Source: Antedon mediterranea
Taxonomy: Eukaryota; Echinodermata; Crinoidea; Comatulida; Antedonidae
Assembly (NCBI RefSeq): GCF_964355755.1
Contig: NC_092677.1
Location: forward strand, 12,980,601-13,044,600
Direction: 5' to 3'
Length of the DNA stretch: 64,000 nucleotides
The notes under the pieces: generated by a model
Database searches by the model: none
Told to the model about the DNA's origin: nothing
The model's input: the letters and a program-made list of their open reading frames with translations, nothing else
Translations under genes and position numbers: made by a program
Shown: in pieces, positions 37,061 to 52,000 of the stretch
Numbering within the stretch: position 1 is the first letter of the stretch
Layout of the letters: every line of letters starts with the position of its first letter

Positions 37061-40000
37061 ATGAAAAATCAAGAATTATTTGAAATTTTAAAGGATGTAA
37101 AAAATCCTGATGAAGAGGTTCAAGCGCTTGGTACTATCATCAACCACTTGTCTAGCAATGCAGAAAAATGTGACATCACAATTGAGGACCTAGAGTTGCA
37201 GTGGTTACGACATGCTGGAGAGGATGCAGAAGACAACCCCTTTCCTGCCGTTACTCCAGAGACCTTTTTGCCGGAACAGCAGGATCTTAACCAATTCACG
37301 AGTTACGTATTTGAACGTCGATTTGGATGGTCCGAGTCAAGGAAGGAGGATGCATGTCTTGATTTGCCGCCAAGCCCTAGGCCAACCACCGTAGCAAAAA
37401 ACATTACAGAACGGATTGCTAAAGGAAAACTGAATGAATTTCTAGATGACATGATTAGGTGGTAAGTTAAGTACAAGTTTAAATCAAGGAATCTTTGGTT
37501 AGTAACAAACTAAGTATGTTTATTATTCTGATACTGTTAGTGAAAAGACTAAATCTTAGTGATCTTACAATTAACAGTACTGTACTTAAGCATATGAACA
37601 GCAAATTCATTCGAATCAGTGTCATTATTAACACTCAGCTTATTTACATATTCATTCTATAAATCTTTCTCGTTTAAGATTAGACTACTTTGTTTAATAA
37701 TAATAGCTACAGTACAGTACTTTTGTTCTAACAGGTATATGTCACAGCAGTTGTCTGCGAACCTTCTTGAAAGTTTCATCTATGCCATATCACAATGTAA
37801 GTATTCAAACAGTAAGAAATAATCAGTAAATAAGAAGCTTATATAAAGGAACACCTTCAGGACCCCAAAAAAGGGTCCTTTTACTAAATAGGGGTTAGCC
37901 ATAGTGTCAAAACATATTTCCCCACTCTTTTTCATTTCAAAGGATGGTGTCCCTTTAATAGGGTTGGCCCTTGAATGAGTAGTTCTAATGTATGTTTCAT
38001 ATTTATTAAGTCATTTTTTTTCACAATCACCTTTTTATAGCTACCACAAAACCGGTGGTGCGTAACCAAACTGTCATGCACGTGATGGAGTGGTTCAAGT
38101 TGCGTGCAGACACACCGGAGCTTCATGCAAACTTTGACCTCATCCGTCACCTCATCTTACTTGGTATCAAGGATATCTGGTCAGCGATTAGAAATGTTTG
38201 CGTTGCACGAATATCAGCTGTTGTTGAGAAGTTTCAGATTTCAGAGTTGGAAGTGTTCTTTGGTGATTTAACTCGGGTAAGTTAAACACTCAGGTGGTGG
38301 CTGTTACCAGAAATAAACAACTCTTTACACATAATAAATTGATAATGGATACATATTTATAATGTGCTTTCTACATTAACAACTATCTTGGACTGTTGCA
38401 CATACTGTAAACAAACTTTTTTGGCACTCATCTGTCTGTCCACAGCGACTGAATGCTAAGATTGACCAGTACACCAGGGAACCAATGGGTATTTTAGATT
38501 GACCAGTACACCAGGGAACCAATGGGTATTTTAGATTGACCAGTACCAGGGGTTTCATTAGTAGCCGGCAACCGGCGCATTCGACCGTCTACTTTGACAT
38601 TTTCGCCGGCTACTTTCTGTCTACTTAGGCCTACACGGCCTAGCCTAGGCTAGCTCCCGGCGCGAGTACTTTTATTAATCAAGAACAATACGTACGTGTT
38701 TGTTGTATTTATTACGTTCTCGCGACGACACGATGATTAAAATAGGATTGTAATTAAATATTTAATCAATTATTTTACCATGTAATATCTGTACACGAAA
38801 GGGACCTAAAACTCCCTGACCTATCTATGGAATTTTCATTTGAAACTTTTCGCACTGTGTGTGTGTAGCATGCGTTTCCGAGGCATTGTTAGAATCCTTC
38901 AACCGTGACGACCATACACCAACGCGATTCGCTTAAAATGACATCATATGATGTACTGATATTAATTTTCTGTGGTTGAGCCTCTCAGAATTTCACGAAA
39001 ATTCTTTTAAACATGTAAAATTAGATATTTTTTATGATATACGATTTATCTATAAACAACTCGAATTATAAACTACCTAATATTTCGAGAAATAATATAT
39101 TATCTTGGCGTAGGAAAACAAATTTTAATTTGTGAGAGGCTCAACCACGCTGTAGGTATAGTGGCGGAAGTCCCCTCCTGGACCGCATGTAGCCGTTTTG
39201 CGTTAAAAATTGTCGTACGGGCTTGTGTGGTTCGTGTCGTTAACTGTATCATATAGTTAATATGATGCATTAGAAATCAAACTTTTATGATCTTTTAGAT
39301 TAATAATTAGACACCAAAGTCATTTTTTCATAGTATATTTATTCTCAGAGTAATTGATAATCAAAAATTGTTTACTAGATTAGGCCTAGTGAAGAAAAAT
39401 AGCACGTCAAAGAAATCGCGCGCATAGTAACGTATCGTAGTTGAATCTTGGAAAGCAAAATACTGCTCTGGGACGCGTGCCTCTCCGATTCCCTAATAAT
39501 ACTAGACCTAGCCTAGGCCCTATATTATTATTATTAATAATATATAATATTATTATTGAACCTCCTAACGTCATAAAATAAGGAACCACGCATTTTAAAT
39601 TAATAAAGTACATAACAAATGGGAGTAAAATAATTGCTAAATACGACGGGCCAAAAAAGTTTTGTGCGTTTATATGTTGTTATATGCTATTTTTTTGTAA
39701 TTAGTATTTTTTTTTAAACACAAATATGCAGGGTTTTTTTTTCTCAAATATTTAATATACATAAATGCAATAAAAATAAATATATTTATTTCAAATTAAG
39801 CATATATTTATGTGTCTGTAAACTAGTTTAAATGACCTATATAGCTCTAGAAAGCCAGAGCTGGACCCCGACCGGGGGCCCTTGGCGGCCCCCTGGCCCC
39901 CAGCCAATGGTTGTTCGCTTCGCTCACAAAGTTATTTATTTAGGACTTCAAAATTCTCCTGTTACTTTTTTTTTTCTCCTCTTACTTAAAACCTTAATGC

Positions 40001-43000
40001 AACCCTTGAGTACACCAGGGAACCAATGGGTATTTTAAAAATGCACACAAGCCAAATGTGAACACTTGAGTTCTAGTTTTAAATCCTTATCCAAGAAGAA
40101 TTGTTCTATCATCAAAACTATGATCAAGGAGAGTTGTGAAAGTGAGTGGCTGAGCTTTTAAGGCAGTGGAACTGTAATTACGTAGCCATAACATCGACAA
40201 GGGTTCGAGGCTCACTTACTCTATGGTTCCATCTAGCTCATGGCATCATGCCATCTAGTACATTATTTGAAACGTGTAGGCGGTTCCCCCGGTGTACCAG
40301 TACACTGTCACATACAGCCACTGTTTATAACTGTTCTCATTGGGCAATTGAGACTGTTTTAAAGGTGTTTACCACCTGTTGGTCCCATCCTTTACTAATG
40401 AAGATCTTAGTGAGAAGTTGAATAATAATTATTTAAAAAAATCAATTTCGTTTAAACAGATTTGTGAAGCACCAGAAAGCACATGGCAAAATATAGAAGG
40501 CGCATTAATGGCTATAAACTCGACATTAAAACGCTTTCAGTGGATTGATACCCGACTATTGGAACAATCATCACCCTCAACAAAATACATAAAGGTATGT
40601 TATTCGAAATGTCGAAAAAATCCTGATCATTTATTTGATAAAAGTTGGATAAGAATGTCTGTCCAATCTGTTGTTCCACACAATATATTACACTATATAT
40701 ACATTTGTACTTATGAATAATAATAATGATACATGTGGCGATTACAATAATCCAAAATGGATGAACCTCTGTTTTTATTTTTTAAGTCCAAATCTACTAT
40801 ACAGTATTATATGGAACCATAAAGAGTTACTGATTTTTTATGAAGTATGTACGACGCTCTGGTCTATTTTCGAAGGGTGCCTTATAAATACCATATATTA
40901 TTATATGAATTTGAAAGGTAAATATAGGATCCTGGAACCACCTCTGTCAACTGAGCAACATTTGTTGCTGGTGTTTTTATGAGAGAGCATCTGTATTCTT
41001 TAGTGTGAATTCACAATATTTTGTTCTTCATTTTTAGTTTGGGCGTTCTCAGTTAAAACAACTGCCTGATTTCATCACATGTAAGATGCATTCTATTATT
41101 TATTCAATGTTAGCACATCCTCAACTCACTGTACGAGAGCAAGCTACCAAAGCTTTTGCTACTTATTTATATAGATGTGAATTCAAGGTAAGGCAATTAT
41201 TTTATAGTTTTTATTATGTACAGTAGTGGTAAGAAACACCTTTTTACTATTTAACTTACCGGTTGACAAATTTTAATGTTTTAATTTTTTTTTAAACAAA
41301 CTAGTTTTACTGTTTATAAATTATACATATTTATATAATCTTTTTATCAAATACTTTTCAGCCTTTTGGCTGCCGTTGTATTATCGATTTCTTTTTTATG
41401 AATAAATATACTTGAATATCATGTGATTAGGTACCATTGATTGTACTAAATATAGTAGTCATATTAAGTGGACACCATCAGGATCCACCAAGGTGTCTTC
41501 TTAATAAGGGTGTGACCGGGATATATGTTCACCATAGTGTAACAACATACAGTATTTCTCCTACTTTATTTTATCTAAAAGTTTCTCCTTAAAACCCAAT
41601 TTACACAGATGAGCAGTAACGGTAAGCAGAAAGCCGCATAGCTTGTCCCTTGTAGAATCTGTATCTATCGTCAGCGGAAAACGCCCGTTAGCTCCACGCT
41701 TTGTGTATATGGTCATAAGGAAAAACATAGATTCTATATTTTTATTATCGTCTGTGTAAATTGGCCTTTATACGGGTGTCCCCTAAATAGAGGTTAGCCA
41801 TCACAGTATTAAAACACATTATATCCCTTTGTTTGTTTTATAAGTGTCTTTTCTGATTTAATAGAGGTTTCCCAAAGGAGGTGTTTTACTGTATACAGAA
41901 ATACTGTTGTTAGCTGCAGCATATGCCCTTTTTTCAGTGGCGTAATGGCAATTAGCGCTCACTGGCTACAGTAAACCCAGGGCCTCAGAGATTAACGAAC
42001 CCCAGAGTATAAGAAGTCCAATGCAACTATCAGAATTGAAGGGCCCCTGTAATTGTACTAAACCAGGGGCCTTTGCCCTGTGCTTTACACCACACCACTG
42101 CTTTTTTATGTTGATTTTAGGAAGCACTGCAGTCTTTTAAAGAAGCTCTGTCCCACCTGTGTGATGGGACCGGTATAACAATGTCACTTGATATAGATGA
42201 TGGTCATGTTCTCAGTCAGGGCCTGCCTCACCATGCTGTGCTGTGTAAGCATTACAAGTTCCTGGATGCCTACAGTGCAGAAGGACTTCTAGGAGTCTGC
42301 ATCAACCTTATAAAGGTAACAACACCACCTACATGTACCTAGTACTATGATGTCATATGGTGGTATTATTGGCATAAGGTTGAGTTGGTTTACAAATTTG
42401 ATCAATTCTAGGCCTAGGTGATGAATTCTGAACCATCATGAAAGAATAAAAAACAGCAACTTAGAAAAATAACAAGAATGCATAATGTTGACTTCATTTG
42501 AGTAATTGATCACTGTGCACATTGTGCACGGTTCGTATGTCTGTTTTTTTTCTTTATATGTCGGGGACTCCTATGGAAACAAGCTCTAGAGCTTACTGTA
42601 TATGGTTATCCTGTCCTGTATTTTGTATTTGATGAATATTATTATTAGCAACAAATAAAAAACAAACAAAATAATAATTGCTTTGTAGCACATGCCACCA
42701 GGCCATCTTCTACCCAGCTGGCCTCTGTATTTCTCCACATTTAACTTGTATCTAATGCATCCAGCATCAACAGTGAGGCAGGCAACAAGTGCAGTATTCA
42801 AATATCTAGGTAAGCACAGTAAAACGCCTTTTTCTTTCTCACTATTAAAAGACTTTCCTGTAAAACAAATGTGGGGAAGTATGTTTTTTAACACTACAGC
42901 CAACCCATATACTTTTTTTAAGTTATCACCTTAATTCTGAAGGTCTCCAGTTTGATAGTAGCACTTATTAATAAACTCCCACAATGCAACAATGATTTGT

Positions 43001-46000
43001 AACCGTAAATTTACGGAGAGTGTTGTAAATGACATAGTTTTCTCCTTATAGTTGCCAAAGACAGCAATAATCCGAGCCTTCTAAAACTGGTTCTTCAAGG
43101 CCTGTGCACCGGTTGGTCAATAGATGTACATCAGTTGACGGACACTGTACACTCGGGTGTACACGTCATCAACGTGCCATCCAAAGGGGCGGCAGAAAAC
43201 GGCTCAGGGGATGTGAGTGTCAATGAAGTTTGTAAAAAAATGCCACTAAGTAGGCAGAGTAGCTCGCCTTCTAAATCAAAAACTATTAACATCAATGCTG
43301 TCTGTAATATGGATTTAGGTAAGTGAAGGTGGTTATGATAATTCTTGGTGGTTATCATGTCTATCCATAGCAGTGTCTTGCACTCACTCCACAAAACAAC
43401 TCCCAAAATAAGTTACTACATTATATGCTATTGATAATAGCAATATTCTGGAATTATAAAGCACCTAATGTTGTTACTTCCTCTAAGCGCTGTACATATT
43501 ATTACCATTTAAAAAAATCAAGTACTCCCATAATGCAGCTTGTAATCAACGCAAAGTTGTGTCTTGACCTTACCAGGTAAACATTTGTACACCTGGATGG
43601 AGAGAGACAAACATAAGTAATGGGCCGAGCAATAGATTTGAACTCACGATCCTCGCCACATGCCCTTACAAATTGGTTAAGAAGAGTAAATAAATCTGCT
43701 ATTGACAATCCTTAGCGATATACCTAAAGAAATAATAATACATTGAAAATAGTTTAATCTGTGATTACTCAAGCATAACTAAATAGATATGTGTTTTAAT
43801 ATGATGTTGTAGAACCCGGACAGACTCCTGATTCACTGCTGTCGAGGTCGTGGGAGTGGCGAGAAGGAAGATTGTTCGCTTACGAGCTAATTATAAAGTT
43901 TCTCATCGTTAATCACATTCACTATCTGTTCCCGTCGTATGCTCTACCGCCGTCAAAGTTTGATGGGACAGCATCTACTGATGATGCAATGACACCAAGG
44001 TTAGTAGATTTAGAAATCTTTCATTAAGCTATAAATTATTTTTTAAATATACATTTTTTTAATGGTTATAATTTATTATAGTTTATTTACAATCACACAT
44101 TTTTAATTGCTAATAGACAATTTATTTTCAAAGAATGAAATTATATGTTTAAATATATTCAATGAATGTAGTAGTTAGAAACTTTTTAATATTTTAAGCA
44201 TCTTAATATGATTTGTTCTAGTCATCAGTCCTCATTTGGCCAAGGCTTTAAAGTGAAAAAAAGTCTTAGTCATGGCGGTACCTCTTTGCAGCAGGCTTGG
44301 AAAGAACATGGAATCAACAGAACAAGGAATACTATGGTAGGTATTCTATCTCTTATCAGAACTAAAGCTCTGTCTACACAACATTAAACTAGTTTGACAA
44401 AAAAGGTGTGATGTGCCCTAATATGGCAGTGATGACATCATTGTGTCCATACAGTATTGGCACAACACATCCTTTTGTAACATAAAATTTGATAGTGTAG
44501 ACAGAGCTTAACTTTGTTAAAGGTTACTCAATGTGAACACAAATATAGATAACTATGAACAACACGTTTTTTCGTCACATAAAATTTGATAGTGTAGACA
44601 GAGCTTAACTCTATTAAAGGTTATTCAATGTGAACACAAATATATATAACTATGAACAACACATTTTTTTCATCACATAAAGTTTGATAGTGTAGACAGA
44701 GCTTAACTCTATTTAAGGTTATTCAATGTGAACACAAATATATATTACAGTTACACATACAATTATGGCACAAATTTAATGTTGCTCAATGTATATTTAA
44801 ATCCAATCATAATGCATTTCTACAGAGTTAAATACTCTGGTGTATAAAAGTGCAAACCAACCTCACTCATCTAGTCATTGTATTGTGTTCCTTTTCTTTT
44901 ATTCTATCAGAGTCAAGACCAAGGGTCTGAAACAATAGTTCCAGTGGAAGGAGTAGCTACAATGATGTTAAAGTCAACCGATGAAAAGAAGAAAGCTCTT
45001 ACTGATCTGGTAAGTTGATGCCTCCTCTGCCAATATACAGTCAAAACACTTGTCTTATCAAAAGGATTGATATGCAGTGTCTATGAAATAGTGGGAACAT
45101 GTCTTTGCATGTACAGTATGTTATTTTCTTTTCACTGTGTTTGTTGGAATTCTTACAGGTTTTTACACAAACTGATACTGATCCTAAAAAGAAGACAATT
45201 TTTGAAAAAAGGTATTTATTGATTATCCTATGCGTTCTATTAATGTAATTATAGAAGATAGATAGAGAGTAATATTGTTACTTATGTAACACTTTGCATC
45301 TCACAGGCCTTTAAATTCACATGTGGGTACGAAGTAATTGAATTTATACTGACATCATCATCTAAACTGCCTCGAAATTCCCAATGTACCTACAGTATTA
45401 TATTTACAATTAGAGAGCTTTCAATTTGACTGACGAACCCCAGCTAGGTCAGGTCAATTGAAGTGTCATAAGACGTTATTTGGACCTAAAAAACAATCAC
45501 AACTGAGGTGGGGAGTAAGGAATCACGTCCCATTATCCCTGCATGCACACAATGAAATAAAAATGACATAGTTTGGTCGTCACAAATTGAAAACTCCCTA
45601 TCTCCTTTCCCCCAGCTTTAGTGTTGTTTTTATGTGCTGTTTTTTCCATGATACTTGCAACCCTACCGTCAGGTTTACTGTGGCTATGATACAGACTACT
45701 GCATAGCTTAGTTTTAATGTTATGTTCCTGCAGTGTTTGTTTTCCTGGCATGTTAATTTTCCTCCAGTTTTGTGAGAGTTTTTAGTAAATCTTTCTTAAA
45801 TACCACTTGGGAGTGGCCAAGTGAGTATGTCCTAAAATAACATGTCCATTAATGGGGTACAACCAAAAAAATTAACACTTCTAAACCAACATTGCCTTAT
45901 GTAACCAATGCTACCTCCCCTAACCAATGCTATAGTACCTCCCATAACCAACGCTATAGTACCGCTCATAACCAACATTCCCTTACGTAACCAATGCTTC

Positions 46001-49000
46001 CTCATCATCTCTTTAACCCTCTCCTCAACTACCCACTCCTAAAATCTCTCCCCCTCCCCATTTACCACCCCATATCAACATAAAACTGCTTACCATTGTT
46101 AATCTTATGCTACAGCTTCAGACACAAACCAAGACTGTTAATATCCTTTCCCCGTGTTTTTGACATGCATGCATATAGGAAGATGTTGAAGAGGTACAGT
46201 GTATTAACCCCTTCTCTCAACAGATCAGTGTGGTCATTGTAATGATATACATTAGTAAAGTGATGTTGTTGGCTCATATATCTTCTCATTGTACTATGGA
46301 TGTTGGCTCATTAATCATTAAGCTCTGTCTACACTATCAACCTAGTTTGACCAAAAAGTGTTATGTGCTCATATGGTATTGAAATGCCAAAATATGGTAG
46401 TGATATGACATCATCATGTCCATATATGGACACATCAAATGTTTTTGTCACATAAAGTCTGATAGTGTAGACAGAGATTTGGCCTGTATTCAGACACACA
46501 GTAGCATACAGTTGAACCACCTTTGGGACTCTTTATACAATTTTAACTGGTTTCCTAAAACCCTGTGGATATTGTTTTAACCAACCTTTAAAACATTAAT
46601 TGGTTGATTGCTAACTAACACTGAAGCTAATAACACAAATATACCATACTGTGTGTCTGAACAAAATATACATACAATCTCTCTTTCTCCTATTCAATCA
46701 ATTTGTTGGAATCTAACCATTTGTCATTTTATGGATCATTCTATACATAGTCATGAAAGAGTATCATTACATATAATAATTCAATGCTTTATTATTACAT
46801 CAAAAGAAATAGATCTAGAAAATGAAGCTCTTACTGCACTTTATATAGTTTTTGTAATTTAGATATGAATATCATTTTTATTACTGTAGTTTGCCATTGT
46901 TTTATTGTGACATTTTCATTAGTAGTGCATAGTAACAAATACATTTCTATAGTTTAATCCTTATAGTAGAACCTCCTCTATAAAGGGAAACTGAAGTATT
47001 GAAATAATGTGTGACCTCGTTAATGATAGAATATCTGTGTTTAATTAACTTATAATTCTAATAATTGTAATTCTTTTTGTGATCTGTTGTATAACTACAT
47101 GTATTGTTTGATATTTTATTTATAGTGTTTTGATCATTCTAAGTTAGATATAGTTGTATTTTTGTGTATTATTCATCAAATAAATAATAGTATGTAGTAT
47201 AGTTGTAGAAAGTTGTTTCTAACATTAACAATGAGATATTGAGGTTTTTTACTCAGGAGGTAATTATAGAAAGTTTTTTTAAGCAGGGCACTTACTCAAT
47301 GAGACATATACATCAGGATTGTGGGACTTACTTAAAAGAGTTCTGTAATTATTTGAGTGCAATGAACTTATTTTATCAGTGAAACTTATTTGGGCAGTGA
47401 AACTTATTTGAGCAGTGAAACTTTTTTGAGCAGGGAGCTTATTTGAGCAGGGAGCTTATTTGAGCAGTGAAACTTATTTGAGCAGTGAAACTTATTAGAG
47501 CAGTGAGCTTAATTGAGCAGTGAAACTTATTAGAGCAGTGAACTTATTTAAGGAGTGAAACTTTATTTGAGCAGTGAGCTTATTTGAGCAGTGAGCTTAG
47601 TTGAGCAGTGAAACTTATTTAAGCAGTGAAACTTATTTGAGCAGTGAAACTTATTTGAGCAGTGAAACTTGATTTGAGCAGTGAGCTTATTTGAGCAGTG
47701 AGCTTATTTGAGCAGTGAAACTTATTTAAGCAGTGAAACTTATTTGAGCAGTGAAACTTATTTGAGCAGTGAAGCTTATTTGAGCAGTGAAACTTATTTG
47801 AGCAGTGAGCTTATTTGAGCAGTGAAACTTATTAGAGCAATGAACTTATTTAAGCAGTGAAACTTATTTGAGCAGTGGAACTTATTTGAGCAGTGAAACT
47901 TATTTGAGCAGTGAAACTTGATTTGAGCAGTGAGCTTATTTGAGCAGTGAGCTTATTTGAGCAGTGAAACGTATTTGAGCAGTGAGCTTATTTGAGCAGT
48001 GAGCTTATTTGAGCAGTGAGCTTATTTGAGCAGTGAAACTTATTAGAGCAATGAACTTATTTAAGCAGTGAAACTTATTTGAGCAGTGAAACTTATTTGA
48101 GCAGTGAAACTTATTTGAGCAGTGAAACTTATTTGAGCAGTGAGCTTATTTGAGCAGTAAAACTTATTTGGGCAGTGAAACTTATTTGAGCAGTGAAACT
48201 TATTTGAGCAGGGAGCTTATTTGAGCTGGGAGCTTATTGAGCAGTGAAACTTATTTGAGCAGTGAGCTTAATTGAGCAGTGAAACTTATTAGAGAAGTGA
48301 ACTTATTTAAGCAGTGAGCTTATTTGAGCAGTGAGCTTAATTGAGCAGTGAAACTTATTAGAGCAGTGAACTTTTTTAAGCAGTGAAACTTATTTAAGCT
48401 GTGAAACTTGGTTTGAGCAGTGAGCTTATTTGAGCAGTGAGCTTATTTGAGCAGTGAAACTTATTTGAGCAGTGAAACTTATTTGAGTAGTGAAACTTAT
48501 TTGAGCAGTGAGCTTATTTGAGCAGTGAGCTTATTTGAGCAGTGAAACTAGAGCAGTGAACTTATTTAAGCAGTGAAACTTATTTGAGCAGTGAAACTTA
48601 TTTGAGCAGTGAAACTTATTTGAGCAGTGAAACTTATTTGAGCAGTAAAACTTATTTGAGCAGTGAGCTTATTTGAGCAGTGAGCTTATTTGAGCAGTGA
48701 GCTTATTTGAGCAGTGAAACTTATTTGAGCATTAAGCTCATTTGAGCAGTGAAACTTATTTGAGCAGTAAGCTTATTTGAGCAGTGAAACTTATTTGAGC
48801 AGTGAAACTTATTTGAGCAGTGAGCATATTTGAGCAGTAAAACTTATTTGGGCAGTGAAACTTATTTGAGCAGTGAAACTTATTTGAGCAGTGAAACTTA
48901 TTTGAGCAGGGAGCTTATTTGAGCCGGAAGCTTATTTGAGCAGTGAAACTTATTTGAGCAGGGAGCTTAATTTTGCAGTGAAACTTATTAGAGAAGTGAA

Positions 49001-52000
49001 CTTATTTAAGCAGTGAGCTTATTTGAGCAGTGAGCTTAATTGAGCAGTGAAACTTATTAAAGCAGTGAACTTATTTTAGCAGTGAAACACATTTAAGCTG
49101 TGAAACTTGATTTGAGCAGTGAGCTTATTTGAGCAGTGAGCTTATTTGAGCAGTGAAACTTATTTGAGCAGTAAAACTTATTTGAGTAGTGAAACTTATT
49201 TGAGCAGTGAGCTTATTTGAGCAGGGAGCTTATTTGAGCAGTGAAACTTATTTGAGCAGTGAGCTTATTTAAGCTGTGAAACTTGATTTGAGCAGTGAGC
49301 TTATTTGAGCAGTAAGCTTATTTGAGCAGTGAAACTTATTTGAGCAGTGAAACTTATTTAAGCAGTGAAACTTATTTTAGCAGTGAAACTGGATTTGAGC
49401 AGTGAGCTTATTTGAGCAGTGAGCTTATTTGAGCAGTGAAACTTATTTAAGCAGTGAAACTTATTTGAGCAGTGAAACTTATTTGAGCAGTGAAACTTAT
49501 TTGAGCAGTGAAACTTATTTGAGCAGTGAAACTTATTTGAGCAGTGAAACTTATTTGAGCAGTGAGCTTATTTGAGCAGTGAAACTTATTAGAGCAATGA
49601 ACTTATTTAAGCAGTGAAACTTATTTGAGCAGTGAAACTTATTTGAGCAGTGAAACTTATTTGAGCAGTGAGCTTATTTGAGCAGTAAAACTTATTTGGG
49701 CAGTGAAACTTATTTGAGCAGTGGAACTTATTTGAGCAGGGAGCTTATTTGAGCAGGGAGCTTATTTGAGCAGTGAAACTTATTTGAGCAGTGAACCTTA
49801 ATTGAGCAGTGAAACTTATTAGAGAAGTGAACTTATTAAGCAGTGAGCTTATTTGAGCAGTGAAACTTATTAGAGCAGTGAGCTTAATTGAGCAATGAAA
49901 CTTATTAGAGCAGTGAACTTATTTAAGCAGTGAAACTTATTTAAGCAGTGAAACTTGATTTGAGCTGTGAAACTTGATTTGAGCAGTGAGCTTATTTGAG
50001 CAGTGAAACTTATTTGAGCAGTGAAACTTATTTGAGCAGTGAAACTTATTTGAGCAGTGAAACTTATTTGAGCAGTGAAACTTATTTGAGCAGTGAGCTT
50101 ATTTGAGCAGTGAGCTTATTTAAGCAGTGAAACTTATTTGAGCAGTGAAACTTATTTGAGCAGTGAGCTTATTTGAGCAGTGAGCTTATTTGAGCAGTGA
50201 GCTTATTTGAGCAGTGAAACTTATTTAAGCAGTGAAACTTATTTGAGCAGTGAAACTTATTTGAGCAGTGAAACTTATTTGAGCAGTGAAACTTATTAGA
50301 GCAATGAACTTATTTAAGCAGTGAAACTTATTTGAGCAGTGAAACTTATTTGAGCATTGAAACTTATTTGAGCAGTGAAACTTATTTGAGCAGTGAGCTT
50401 ATTTGAGCAGTAAAACTTATTTCGGCAGTGAAACTTATTTGGGCAGTGAAACTTATTTGAGCAGTGAAACTTATTTGAGCAGGGAGCTTATTTGAGCTGG
50501 GAGCTTATTGAGCAGTGAAGCTTATTTGAGCAGTGAAGCTTAATTGAGCAGTGAAACTTATTAGAGAAGTGAACTTATTTAAACAGTGAGCTTATTTGAG
50601 CAGTGAGCTTTATTGAGCAGTGAAACTTATTAGAGCAGTGAACTTATTTAAGCAGTGAAACTTATTTAAGCTGTGAAACTTGATTTGAGCAGTGAGCTTA
50701 TTTGAGCAGTGAGCTTATTTGAGCAGTGAAACTTATTTGAGCAGTGAAACTTATTTGAGTAGTGAAACTTATTTGAGCAGTGAGCTTATTTGAGCAGTGA
50801 AACTTATTAGAGCAATGAACTTATTTAAGCAGTGAAACTTATTTGAGCAGTGAAACCTATTTGAGCAGTGAAACTTATTTGAGCAGTGAAACTTATTTGA
50901 GCAGTGAGCTTATTTGAGCAGTGAAACTTATTTGAGCAGTGAAACTTATTTGAGCAGTGAAACTTATTTGAGCAGTGAAACTTACTTGAGCAGTGAAACT
51001 TATTTGAGCAGGGAGCTTATTTGAGCTGGGAGCTTATTGAGCAGTGAAACTTATTTGAGCAGTGAGCTTAATTGAGCAGTGAAACTTATTAGAGAAGTGA
51101 ACTTATTTAAGCAGTGAGCTTATTTGAACAGTGAGCTTAATTAAGCAGTGAAACTTATAAGAGCAGTGAACTTATTTAAGCAGTGAAACTTATTTAAGCT
51201 GTGAAACTTGATTTGAGCAGTGAGCTTATTTGAGCAGTGAGCTTATTTGAGCAGTGAAACTTATTTGAGCAGTGAAACTTATTTGAGTAGTGAAACTTAT
51301 TTGAGCAGTGAGCTTATTTGAGCAGTGAAACTAGAGCAGTGAACTTATTTAAGCAGTGAAACTTATTTGAGCAGTGAAACTTATTTGAGCAGTGAAACTT
51401 ATTTGAGCAGTGAAACTTATTTGAGCAGTAAAACTTATTTGAGCAGTAAAACTTATTTGAGCAGTGAGCTTATTTGAGCAGTGAGCTTATTTGAGCAGTG
51501 AGCTTATTTGAGCAGTGAGCTTATTTGAGCAGTGAAACTTATTTGAGCAGTAAGCTTATTTGAGCAGTGAAACTTATTTGAGCAGTGAGCTTATTTGAGC
51601 AGTGAAACTTATTTAAGCAGTGAAACTTATTTGAGCAGTGAAACTTATTTGAGCAGTGAAACTTATTTGAGCAGTGAAACTTATTTGAGCAGTGAAACTT
51701 ATTAGAGCAATGAACTTATTTAAGCAGTGAAACTTATTTGAGCAGTGAAACTTATTTGAGCATTGAAACTTATTTGAGCAGTGAAACTTATTTGAGCAGT
51801 GAGCTTATTTGAGCAGTAAAACTTATTTCGGCAGTGAAACTTATTTGGGCAGTGAAACTTATTTGAGCAGTGAAACTTATTTGAGCAGGGAGCTTATTTG
51901 AGCTGGGAGCTTATTGAGCAGTGAAGCTTATTTGAGCAGTGAAGCTTAATTGAGCAGTGAAACTTATTAGAGAAGTGAACTTATTTAAACAGTGAGCTTA

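Noticed and set aside
43560-43690. Minus-strand GAGTTCAAATC box B-like word with a nearby CR1/SINE-like flavour
   Set aside because: No acceptable box A spacing, tail or second copy in the window.
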